Both the position numbers and the translations under genes were made by a program. From Daucus carota subsp. sativus (taxonomy: Eukaryota; Streptophyta; Magnoliopsida; Apiales; Apiaceae), in the NCBI RefSeq assembly GCF_001625215.2, contig NC_030383.2:508779-572778 (forward strand): a DNA stretch of 64,000 nucleotides. The letters run 5' to 3'. Below are positions 1-10,023 of the stretch, in pieces. The notes below the pieces were generated by a model. The model was given only the letters and a program-made list of their open reading frames with translations. It was not told the DNA's origin and did no database searches. The stretch's first letter is position 1, and each line of letters opens with the position of its first letter.

Positions 1-472
1 TACCTTTGTTTACATAATTAAATTGTCTATAATACTAAGAACAGCAACGTGGTTATATGCAGTAATGGCACGGCTTCCGTTAAGTAAAAGAAATTCTAGG
101 CGAAGGAAGAGAATTATGTTATATATGGTGTGGCTGAAAATGATTGCTTCGATATCTTGGTATTTTCAAATGATTGTTGTGCTAGTTTATGAAATCAGTG
201 TTCTTTTAAATTTTAGGTTTGGCTCTGGGCATTCACAAGCTTTTAAATTGGCAGTCTCAAGCTTCAGAGTCCTTGACTGGAGTGTTTTTGGTGGTCCTTG
301 ATGATGATTCACTTGATTATATCAGTATTAAGCTTTTAAATTGGCATACTGTTGAGTTTTTATTTCCTGGCAAACTGCCCTTTCTTCAGCCTTATTGGTG
401 TAATTTTTGGTCAGTCTGAAAAGCCATAGTATGTTGTTTTCTTTGCTGATGTGCCTGCAAATTATATTATAA
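1..472. other. Left-edge spacer, no gene recognised
   Basis: AT-rich DNA up to the CACTA insertion. The longest open frames (about 90 codons) show no recognisable domain or splice context. A short string near 91-120 resembles one near 5311-5340 on the other side of the transposon, so both flanks may belong to one old repeat-rich locus. Confidence 0.5.
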
Positions 473-3400
473 CACTACTACAATTTAGTTAATAGACATC
501 GGTTTTTGGCCGATGTCTTTGTGTATCAGCCTCCGATGTCTAGGTCGGCGATGTTAAAGGTCCTATACAAAGACATCGGCCAAAAACTAATGTCTCTGTG
601 ACTTTTATCATCGTTTTTTAGCTTAAATACTGATGTCTATCAGACGTTTTTATGATTAAACTACATGATTTAATTGTGCATAATGTAATATTATCTCTAT
701 AACACTAATTTAAACATGCGACTCGTAAGAAATTAGATGACATAGACATCGTTTCTTTATAGGTTCCGTTGTTGTAAGCTCTTTTATACATCAGTTCTTT
801 GTAATCAACGATGTATATGATGATAATAACATCGTTTTCTTAAAAATTCTGTTGTCTGAGTATGTTTTATACATCAGATGTTTGTAATAACCGATGTATA
901 TGCTAAGAATAACCTCAGTTTTTACATAAAAAGTAATGTTTAGAGTTAGATTTTACATCAGTTCTTGTTTTAATAAGTGTTGTCTTAAGTGTTTTTTGAC
1001 ATCTTCTTTTGAAATAAAATATGATGTGTATTTCGTTTTTTGCCACTAGTTTTCAGTCACATGCACATCATAGAACCCAAAATACTATTCATATTCATTC
1101 ATAAAAACCGCAATACCAATATCCAACATTTAATCATATACAACCAATATACCAAAAAAGCCCAAACTACCAAAATCTAAAGTCATCCAAAAACTCCAAA
1201 CTAAAATAATCTAGTTAGCCATCGGCCAAAATCCAAACTCCAAACTCCAAACTCTTTGGCGGCCTGTAAAAGACATATACTTCATGTTAATTATGACTTA
1301 GAAATGAATAAGAAAAATACCAATCAACACGAACGATAAATAAATGAATAAGAAAACACACACACACACACATATAAATCCATAAGGTAGTGGATAAGTA
1401 TAACTGGATATACATGCCATTGAGGAATACTACTAAATTTTCTACAATCACTTCCTGGAAATTAAACTATTAACTTATGATTATGCTTATAATTATCCAC
1501 CCCTGTTTATTATGCTTATGATTTATTATGGTACTTTTTTCTTCAAAAACTATTAACTCTTTATGAAAGGACAGTAAGGATAATAAATGTAAGATAGCAA
1601 CAGTTCAGATTGCAAGACTGTAACTTAGCAAAAACAAAAAACAAACAATAACACTGTAAGAGGGAAATTATTGGTACATAGGTCAAATTGTAAACTACTG
1701 ACTTGTACAAGCATACTAACGGTCCTATTCACAGCATATGCTAGAACTAGTACATAAGTATATGTCTATACAGCGCAACACGCAGTAGGCAAAACTGAAA
1801 TAGAAGCTAAAATAACTAGAGAAAGATACCAATGTAGGCATGTGGAAAGAGGGGTAGCAACTGTGAAGACAAAATATATTAAGACAAGAATTAGATGAGA
1901 AGGTACCGATTGACCTTTGTACAGAATTTATGTGCATGACTTCTGATCTGCACCGCAGTCTTGGTTGCTATATTTTTTGTGCACCAAAAGACAATAAAGA
2001 AAAGAAAAAAGAACATAAATTGGTACCACAAGGATTAATAAACTGGTATCGCAAGTTGAAGTGTCAATACTTAGCATTGATTGTTAAAGAACAACACATA
2101 CTGAGTCTATATTAATTTGAATTCACTAATTATGTTACATGAGAATAATTTCTATTTTAACCATCAAACTACAAGTTGGTACCAGATATTCAGATAACAG
2201 ATCAGTAGATTCAGAATCCAGCTTCCACATACTGCACTCTGTTTCTATTTCAATATCCTCGGGTTTATAGAAGTTTTAGCATTTTCAATCGCTTTTTATG
2301 TTCCGAGTCCAGCGTCGGTGAAGTGTAAATGCCATGAAGATTCTCCACTATGTATTCCTGAAAGATTGTAAAGTATCTTATGATTCAAATTTTAAACATG
2401 GACAAAAAGGAGAAGTGAAACAGAGAAAAACAATGCTTAGACTTCTAATCTGGTTTCAAGAATGGTATATATTCAAGTTTATCATGACGTCGTATGATAC
2501 CAGATGCTAAGATACATTGCTTTTATGCGTCAATAGAATATGCGTGTGTAAACAGATTCTATAAAGATGCAGAATAATATTATCACCTGAGTAAGTTCCC
2601 TCTTGGAGATGCAGAATAATATAATTTGCCTTGTCATATATAATACTACAACACATATACGCATCACCGCGATGTACAACACCCCTAGCAATGTTTCACC
2701 CTGTTAATGATATTCATCAACTTAGCTCTACACTAATCAAGATCAACTCGTACACTTACCCAGCGACTTAACCACTATATAGCCTTAACCTCTTAAACTA
2801 ATCAACAATTATACAAATTACTATAACATACATCAATTAACAACTATCAGCCACTCTCGAATGAGGAAAAGTAAGAACTCGAAAAACAAGAGCAGAGCAA
2901 CAAATATCCAGAAGATATGCCACATAAATATTAAACCTACAAAACCAGCACCAACAATTAACAATTACTACCAATTTACCTAGTTTTGTGCTTATAAGTA
3001 AATTTCAGATCAAATAAGTCAAATATCACTTGAAGTTGAGTCACACTTAAAACTGTTGTAACCGATACATAAACTTTAAAATTCTTGATTCTTAAGAAAT
3101 CAAGCAAACACAACTTATACTCAAAGTAACTAGCCATATCATCTTACCACAAAAACAAAAGTAATTTAATAGCTCCTTAATTAGAAAAGATTCAATCTTT
3201 CTTTACCCTTTAGTTACATGAATCAGTATCAGTTCCTCATTCGAGTAAATATTTAAATAAAAATATATCAAACAATCATTTCAGTAATATTTCCTATTTT
3301 GAGTAAAAAATCATTTTAAATACACACACAAGAAGCAAAGAAATGGCAGATAGAATCTATACACATAACTATAGATACAACTAAAAGCATGAAAAGGGCT

Positions 3401-3485
3401 GCCTTATAATTTTACCAAAGACCACCAAAACCAGCAGCTAAAAAAGCACCCTTCTTGTTCTTTGCCTTGAAACAATACAAGCACT

Positions 3486-3533
3486 CTGTGAATCAGCTAA
3501 CGGGTATGCCTTTGGGTTCACTTCTCCTGCACT
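3486..3533 (-). pseudogene. Captured SNU13/NHP2L1 N-terminal exon fragment
   Basis: Read on the minus strand after a TCTAG acceptor, this stretch encodes SAGEVNPKAYPLADSQ. The core VNPKAYPLADSQ matches, from my knowledge of the family, the start of the U4/U6.U5 and box C/D snoRNP protein SNU13 (NHP2L1), which follows with a Leu-Thr/Ser-Ile stretch not present here. After the final CAG the frame runs into unrelated sequence and a stop, so only one short exon or exon part was captured. It lies wholly inside the CACTA element. Twelve consecutive residues in a gene-free element are unlikely by chance, but no alignment was run. Confidence 0.7.
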
Positions 3534-3750
3534 CTAGAATTTCAAGAACATATATATAAAAATTCAAGAAAACACACACAAACAGAGGGTGAGGGAGAGG
3601 GGGAGAGAGGGAGGGTACCATTCTCAATTTTCCAGTGAGTTAAAATTCATCAATATACAACTAAATCTCTGCAAATGAGCCGGAAACAATATACACATCA
3701 ACAATTACACAAAATCAAACAAAACCCTAACTAAAAAGCAGAAAACTCAC

Positions 3751-3934
3751 ATGGAGAAACTCCAGCTTGTCTTAGAGGTTTTTGAGAGCAGTTCGAATAG
3801 CAATTAAAAGACTTGGCCTCACAAATAGCCAAATCATCACCCGAAAACCCCTTAACAAAAACAAACCCATTCCCATTCTCCTCATACCCCCAAACCCATT
3901 TCTCTTCCGCCCCGGATCTGCCCGAAGAACTGAT
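3751..3934 (-). other. Exon-like open stretch inside the CACTA element
   Basis: On the minus strand, 61 codons stay open from just after a stop to a good GTGAGT donor (3745-3750). The predicted peptide is mixed and cysteine-containing (it includes GYEENGNGFVFVKGFSGDD and ends near KPLRQAGVSP). The segment is much richer in GC than the rest of the element, like a host first exon. I do not recognise the protein. It could be a second captured fragment or a chance open frame. Confidence 0.35.
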
Positions 3935-4492
3935 TTACCACCAAGAATGAGTTTGCAAAAATCACAGTTAGGGTTCGGAGGGGGAGAGTGATTGAGTAAT
4001 GGAGGTGGAAGTATAGAGATGAGTTGGTAAGTGTAGCTGTTTGGGGGCCGATTGTAGGGTTTGAGATTTGTGATTAGTCTCGTCAGTTTATTTTGGGGAG
4101 AGAGATATTGAGAGAGAGATTGAGGGAGAGAGAATTATGTTTTTCTGATTTTTGGGGTTAAAGAAATTTGGGGACTGAAGGTTTGAAAGGGGGGAATATT
4201 TTGGTGTTTATTTTGTTTGATTTTGGGGTTAAAAGAATTGGGGGGAACGAAAATTTGACTAAGGGCGGAAATATACAGGAAATATTTGGGGGAGGGGGGA
4301 AAGACATGGTTGCCGCGCGCTTTTTGTTTTTAATTCAAAGAAGATAGACATCGGTTCTTATATTAACTGATGTCAAAAATGTAATAGACATCGGTTAATT
4401 TTTAGCCGATGTTAATACAAGCTTTTACATCGTGGCCAAAGTCGACCGATGTCTATACCCTGATGTCTATTCTACTTTTTCTAGTAGTGTAA

Positions 4493-5483
4493 ATTCTGTT
4501 CAAAACTCTTCATCTCTTCTGTCTCTGTCTTGTAAATTCATCTCTTCTGTCTCTGTCTTGTAAATTCTAACACTCTTTCAATATGTCGTCTGTCTTTAAT
4601 AAGCAGAGCTGCTTAGCTAGAGCCTAGAAGCTGGTTCATCAAGGTGTAAAGCTCTTTCAAGTAAGTAACCACACATTGAAATATCAAGGTGTTAGCAGTA
4701 GTTTTATAACAATACCAATCATCTTATTTATGACTCTGTCTCTTTTGGTTAAAATGAATTGTAACATTACTGTCACATATGATTCCGCAGCCTCTTCTTC
4801 ATTTATATCTTTCTCTGATTCTGCAGTTAAGTAATTATTAATTTATTGTATAACTGTACTACTGTATGCTAACTAACTGCATTTCTATTATTACATTCAA
4901 GAAAACGATGATGTTTGTACAATTCACAAGAGATTAGCACATTATATGTAATAGGAGGCCGTTATGGATTATAATGCTTGGCTCAGAATTATATGTGATA
5001 TTTAACTTATCTTTGCTTCTGTTTGCCTTTTCTCTTGTAATTATGATGTAAAATTTGGAGTTCTGGCTCTTTCTTGTTAGAATCTTGCCAGTAATTAAGT
5101 TAAATACACTTAACTTAATTACTGGCTCTTTCTTCTGGCCTGCGCTACTGTGGTCCATGCACTTCATTATGAGTCAGTAGTGTCTCTTCTGTTTGTTTTG
5201 TTGCTCACTAATTTAACATTAGAAATTGTTTGGCTTGTTATTTAAGATTGGAATCTAAACCACTTGGTTTACATTTTTGCTTAATCATATATTTCATGTA
5301 GTTAGTTTTATGAAATTCTTGTCGAAGGGAGAGAATTATGCTAGTTTTGTGCTCTATAGTTAGTTTTATGCCACAATATCTCTGGTGGTTACTCATTCTA
5401 TGGTCGCATATTCTCAGGAAAAGTCATATAGATGTATATTCTAATCGAAGCTGCTGCTACTTAATAAAATTGTGCAGGTACCT
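4493..5483. other. Spacer with a 28-bp tandem duplication
   Basis: No gene recognised. Positions 4511-4566 hold two perfect 28-bp copies of a CT-rich unit beginning CATCTCTTCTGTCTCTGTC, directly beside the right end of the CACTA element. The remainder is AT-rich with only short open frames. Confidence 0.5.
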
Positions 5484-5714
5484 TTATTTCGATGGAGTAT
5501 TGTCATTGTGAGAGCAATCACCATTCAAGTCACTATCTTCTATCATATCCAGGTAACTATGTATATGTATCAAGTCACTCTTTATCTGGATATCCTCAAC
5601 CTCAACCTGTCCCTTACCATTTTGTGTATGCTCAGATAGAGAGATAACTAGACCTGCTCCAAGATCGACCACCGGAAGATGATGTCTGTTTAACTCTACA
5701 TTATGGAATAATGC
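5484..5714 (-). other. Orphan exon-like ORF of unknown function
   Basis: After a TGCAG acceptor at 5715-5716 the minus strand is open for 76 codons to a TAA. The peptide starts ALFHNVELNRHHLPVVDLG, and its later part is acidic (DMIEDSDLNGDCSHNDN). The balanced composition and well-placed acceptor look like the last exon of a gene, but no upstream exon is evident between here and TNL1. I do not recognise the family. It could be a relic terminal exon, a moved gene fragment or a chance ORF. Confidence 0.35.
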
Positions 5715-5984
5715 CTGCACGTGTTGCGGTTCTCCGGTGTTCTCTTATTCACTTCCCAAATTTTGTATTTTATTTGTAAATTATGAAGGAGAATTGATAG
5801 TGGCCAAAGTTTGGATTTTATTTGTAAATTTGTAATATTTATTGTAGTTGATTTTATACTAATAATTTGCGTAATGAAATGGGAAGTATGCTATTGATAT
5901 GAAATTAATTAATTTGTGTATGTAATAATATATAAATTCTGAAAATTAAAGTTTTACATGGAATATTTGCTAAAAAAATATATT

Positions 5985-6195
5985 TAATTACCATTCCATT
6001 CCTTTGAGTAACCAAACAACTCAAATGAATGGAATTGTTCATTCCATTCCAACCATAAAAAAATGAACCAAACAACCACCTTGAATCGATCCATTCCATT
6101 CAAACTTGTTTCCATTCTCCCACCATTCCATTCTCAATTTCATTCCATTCCTAGCAAATTTCATTCATCCCAACCAAACATAGTGTTACACTATG
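5985..6195. mobile_element. MITE-like element with AACCAAAC/GTTTGGTT ends
   Basis: CCATTCCATTCC-rich sequence ends at its right side in ATCCCAACCAAACATAGTGT. Similar sequences, beginning GTTTGGTTGGGG and rich in GAATGAAATGGA, lie at about 10921-11200 and 46569-46855. The right border is exactly where TNL1 loses similarity to TNL2. Outer borders are approximate and I could not fix a target duplication. Confidence 0.5.
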
Positions 6196-8037
6196 TTTAC
6201 TGATCAAAGGGAGGCCTTCAACATAATCTACAATCTTTACTGAGAGCTCTCTTAAGTTTTCGGGTGGTGTTGTTTTCCTGAAGGCACGATAGTTAAAGAG
6301 CTCTAACGATTCCTCTGGACTCAATTCCTTCACCTTGTGTATATATACTTTTGATATATCCACTCTCAATCGATATAGCAAGTTTACATCCCTTGTCGTA
6401 ACAATGATTCTACTTCCTTTAGAAAACAAGTTGCAAATCCATACAAGCAGCTCTGAATGACTTGACTGCTCCAAATCATCGAGAACTACGAGGGCTTTCT
6501 TAGAAGAAAGAATTTGTTTCAATAATCTTTTTCCTCTTTCAACATCAGGGACCTTATAATCCTTCCTTCTGTGAAGCTCACTTAGTAATTGCTCAAGTAA
6601 AGAAAGCAGAGGATTGCTTCCTTTTGAATTTTGTATAACATTTTCAACAAAGCAGCTGATGTCAAAATCCTCTGAATATTTGTTGAAAAAAGATTTGGCG
6701 GTCGTAGTTTTCCCAATTCCACCCATCCCCCATATCCCAATGACACAGAAATTATCTGACTCGATGTTTAGTTTTTTATACATTTTTTCAACAGCAGAAT
6801 CCACCCCAAATAGACATTCCTCGAGGTGTAACGCTTTTGTAGAGACTTGTAGCGCCACATTCTCCACAATTTCTTGGATGGTGTCCGATTCATTCCTGTT
6901 TTTAACCAAAAAAAAACATAGAATTGTAATTCTAATAATGTAGTTCATATACTTGCAGTACACTTTGTAAATACATGCCTCCAAAAAACTGGAATAATCT
7001 GTCACAATTTTGCAGGAGTTATATTTAAAATTAACAAAACAAACAAGGGTAAACACAAATTCATTGGATGAAGAACTGATACTTTTTAATTCCGTTATAC
7101 AGAGAGTTTCAAGTACTGAACCACATCCATCGGTCTAAGAATTTCTTAAGTAGGTAGATACTAGATAGTAATTTCATCAGTAACATAGTATTGTAGATTA
7201 GTCATGACAACTATTAGATAGTATTCCCTCTATCCCATTAATTTTATACGTTTTTTTTTCATTCCTCGACACGCACTTTAATGCTCCTTTAAAATATAAT
7301 TCTATAACTTGTTTAAAAAGAATATTTCTGAATAAAAGTTGAACATTTAAATTTTTGTTCAGAAAAAAAAATCTTTAAAATAAGTTATAGAACTATATTT
7401 GCAGAAGCATTAGAGGCGCGTCCCCATCCCCCAATGTATACTACTCAGGGATCGAGGGAGTAATAATATTCAACATGCATAATTAATCAAAGCTTCGAGA
7501 AAATAATACAACAAATAAAGGGACTTGCTCATCTGCATCTTTTTTCAGGGTGGATCCTGATAGGTCTGAGATTTCAGCAAGAGCAGATCTCCACTTCTTT
7601 ATCTTAGTAACAGGGTAACTTTGTTTATGAAAATCAAGAGCTTCCCTGAAACTCCCTTTCAGGTACCGCAGATCTGATGGATTAACATAGTAAAAAACAG
7701 GAACAACCTGAGTCTCTGTTCTCTTGCAATCAAGAATCTCTACGAGCTCATCAAGGCACCATGGCGAACGAGCATAGTTTTCTGATATAACCACGACAAA
7801 CTTCTTTGAACTCCTGATTGCATTACATAATCCCTTTGATATTTCTTCACCCTTTTCAAGTGACGGATCATCTCTGAAGGTCTGAACTCCTGCTTGATCC
7901 AGAGCAAAGTAAAGATTGGCAATGAAGTTTCTTCGCGTGTCCTTTCCATAAAAGCTCAGGAAGACATCCCAGCTACTAGGTGGAGACGAAGAAGAGGACG
8001 GAAGGGCAGTTAACTTGAGATTATCTGTGGTATCCAT
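6151..8037 (-). pseudogene. TNL1: truncated TIR-NB-ARC resistance gene
   Basis: Exon 1 (7529-8037) encodes a TIR domain (WDVFLSFYGKDTRRNF near residue 23; conserved Glu in SPWCLDELVEIL, the NADase catalytic position in plant TIRs). Exon 2 (6895 downward) starts NESDTIQEIVE and carries the P-loop GMGGIGKTTTAKS, kinase-2 KALVVLDDLE, RNBS-B GSRIIVTTRD and the start of GLPL. Homology to TNL2 stops right after GLPL at about 6205, where MITE-like sequence begins and a stop follows at 6151. ARC2, MHD, LRR and C-JID are absent. Joining exons through a GC donor (GA|GCAAGT, intron 6896-7528) keeps phase and gives about 417 residues. It may be a dead copy or a short TIR-NB protein; the cut through NB-ARC favours dead. 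The intron also holds a Stowaway-like MITE. Confidence 0.8.
7224..7460. mobile_element. Stowaway-like MITE in TNL1 intron
   Basis: Terminal inverted repeats TTCCCTCTATCCC and GGGATCGAGGGAG flank a 237-bp foldback, with TA duplications at 7222-7223 and 7461-7462. Removing the element and one TA restores GATAGTAATAATATT, which matches the TNL2 intron around its own, different MITE. That confirms the borders. Confidence 0.85.
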
Positions 8038-8300
8038 GGAATAAGGGCAGTGATTCTAGCTGAAATTGAACAAGTGATGGTGAGTACTTCCAGAATATTA
8101 TTCAACTGTGGTTTTAAGGTTGTCTATCTTCTTGTAAGCATTAAAAAAGATGGCAAGTCGAAATTGAAAACAAAGAAATGAGGAAAGATATACTATAGCT
8201 TTAATAATCTACAATCAGTGGACATTGGATATTCTACTAAAAAGCGATGTACACAACCAGTACCCTTGACCAGTACGCTTGTAAGTAGAGTCTAGACTAT
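8038..8300 (-). promoter_or_regulatory. TNL1 upstream region, shared with TNL2
   Basis: The first 200 bp upstream of the TNL1 ATG closely resemble the region upstream of TNL2 (18198-18350). Shared strings include TGAAATTGAACAAGTGATGG and GGTTGTCTATCTTCTTGTAA. This is probably the 5' UTR and proximal promoter, duplicated together with the gene. No clear TATA box was fixed. Confidence 0.5.
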
Positions 8301-9058
8301 GGGGCCGTTTGGACAAACTTAAAAAAAGTGATTCCGTGTTTAAAATAAAGAAGTGGATTAGAAGTAAGAAGTAAATAAGTTAATAAAGTATTTGGAAAAG
8401 AAGCAGAAGCTTTGAGACAGAAGCTATCGTGGGTGTTTGGCCCCCCTTTTAAGCCGGACTTCTCGACTTATAAGTTAGAAGCACTTATTTCGTACCGTTT
8501 GTGTAAGAAGTCAAGAAGCACTTAAAAAAAGTTAGGAATGCTAGCTTAAAGGGGCGTTTGGGTGAGCTTAAAATAAGTGCTTATTACTTAAAATAAATAA
8601 GTGGAGTAGAAGTTAGAAGCAAGATAAGACTTATAAGTGATTAAAGTGTTTGGGAAATAAGTAGAAGCCCTGAAACAAAAGCTAGTATTCCTAACTTTTT
8701 TTAAGTGCTTCTTGACTTCTTACACAAACAGTACGAAATAAGTGCTTCTAACTTATAAGTCGAGAAGTCCAACTTATAAGGGGGGCCAAACACCCACTTT
8801 GTTTCAGGGCTTCTACTTATTTCCCAAACACTTTTTTTTTTTTGAAACAATTTCCCAAACACTTTAATCACTTATAAGTCTTATCTTGCTTATAACTTCT
8901 ACTCCACTTATTTATTTTAAGCAATAAGCACTTATTTTAAGCTCACCCAAACGGCTCCGATATCATTTTCAGTTTCTTAAAAATGCTTCTACTTCTTTAC
9001 ACAAACGGGTCAATAAAAGCAGAATTCTTCAGTTTCTTCTAAACAAACAGACACTAGA
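8301..9058. repeat. Nested hAT-like MITEs forming a large inverted repeat
   Basis: An outer element opens at 8301 with GGGGCCGTTTGGACAAACTT. An inner element (about 8551-8959) has inverted ends of more than 30 bp beginning GGGGCGTTTGGGTGAGCTT. A further palindrome pairs 8434-8550 with 8672-8805 (shared TAAGTCGAGAAGTCC). The GTTTGG-type ends and internal GAAGCACTT strings recur at 29372-29597 and 44342-44557. No coding sequence. Outer target duplications are not clear. Confidence 0.7.
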
Positions 9059-9060
9059 TA

Positions 9061-9723
9061 AGAAAAACTGAACCCCGAACCCATGATAACCCGACCCGCT
9101 TTTGCCAGAGACATGGTTGCATAATTCCATACTTTCCAAAATTTTAATTCTTTCAACTACAGCAGATTGCGTGAAATTTGTAATTTTCAAAGAGTAAAGT
9201 CTTAGACCAAAATTATATTATAATATTAGATATAAAAACTTTATAATATGAAGTAAATAAGAATATCGGTTAGATAGACAAAAAATTTATATTTTTTAAT
9301 CTTATTATTGTCAGCATAATGAAAGAATAATATTTGTTAGGGTTAATTATCAAATAGAACAAACACTTCACACGAATATATTTTCCAATTCTTCAAAAAT
9401 CATAAAAACATAATAACTTTGTTAAAATAAAATATATTAAATTTAAATGAATTAATATCATAACATCGTTATACATACAAATCACAAAATTAAAAAATAA
9501 ATTAAAATAAGATCTTATATAAAATGAATAGAAAGTCGGAGACGGTTCTAGAAGAATCAGACTGGGGGGCACAACGGTCTGTTTACATTTGAGCAGGGGT
9601 TTTCTTGCAAATTAACATTGTTTTTGTCTGATATAAAACAAAGAGGTCTCCTCCGTCTCTAGGGATACTGCTCCATACACAATCTCTCTCTCTCTCGTCT
9701 CTCTCCCATCTCTCTCTCTGAAG
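9061..9723. other. AT-rich spacer and CT-rich leader
   Basis: AT-rich DNA with no gene, ending in a pyrimidine tract (9681-9719, mostly CTCTCTCTC). The tract immediately precedes the ATG of the small membrane-protein gene, a common 5' UTR pattern in plant genes. Confidence 0.5.
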
Positions 9724-10023
9724 ATGAATAATGGCCTGGTGGATGCAGCTGAAGCTGAGAGCGAGATAACACCGGCCATGTGGGCCTTGTTCTACATTCT
9801 CTTAGCGGCTACCATAATCATTCACTTGTACGGCGTGGTGAAGAGGTACAGAGCTTCTAGGAGGAAGATCGTGCTGTTGAAAGAGATCGACGGAGTGAAA
9901 ATGGGAGTGGTGCTCCGTGTGTGCGCCGACATGCCCCGTTATTTCGGATACATTATCTACGAAATTGACCCCAACTATGCCCCCTTCCCACTACACAACC
10001 CTCCCACTGAGCTAGGGTTTTAA
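9724..10023 (+). CDS. Small single-pass membrane protein, unknown function
   Basis: An intron-less 99-codon ORF begins right after a CT-rich leader. The protein has an acidic N-terminus, one clear hydrophobic helix (about residues 18-38, MWALFYILLAATIIIHLYG), then a strongly basic stretch (KRYRASRRK). It ends in a soluble tail with a YEIDPNYAPFP-type segment. By the positive-inside rule the tail would face the cytosol. I do not recognise the family. GC content well above the surroundings, a pyrimidine-rich leader and a coherent membrane topology argue for a real gene. It lies on the plus strand within a minus-strand resistance cluster and shares nothing with it. It could also be a retained first exon of a larger gene, but it ends in a proper TAA. 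Confidence 0.65.
   Translation: MNNGLVDAAEAESEITPAMWALFYILLAATIIIHLYGVVKRYRASRRKIVLLKEIDGVKMGVVLRVCADMPRYFGYIIYEIDPNYAPFPLHNPPTELGF

Larger units (their letters stand above)
473..4489. mobile_element. Non-autonomous CACTA (En/Spm-type) DNA transposon
   Basis: The left end reads CACTACTACAA and the right end is the reverse complement of CACTACTAGAAAAAG, the classic CACTA terminus. Both ends are flanked by a 3-bp target duplication TAA (470-472 and 4490-4492), the length expected for this superfamily. Subterminal regions hold many copies of ATAGACATCGG-like and ACATCG motifs in both orientations (490-1000 and 4345-4470), the usual transposase-binding arrangement. The 4.0-kb interior has no transposase-length ORF, so it would need help in trans. 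It carries gene-like fragments at 3486-3533 and 3751-3934, making it a Pack-CACTA-like element. Confidence 0.93.

Noticed and set aside
470..4492. LTR retrotransposon as an explanation for the repeated ends
   Set aside because: Ends are short and inverted with a 3-bp duplication, not long direct repeats with TG..CA; no gag/pol is present.
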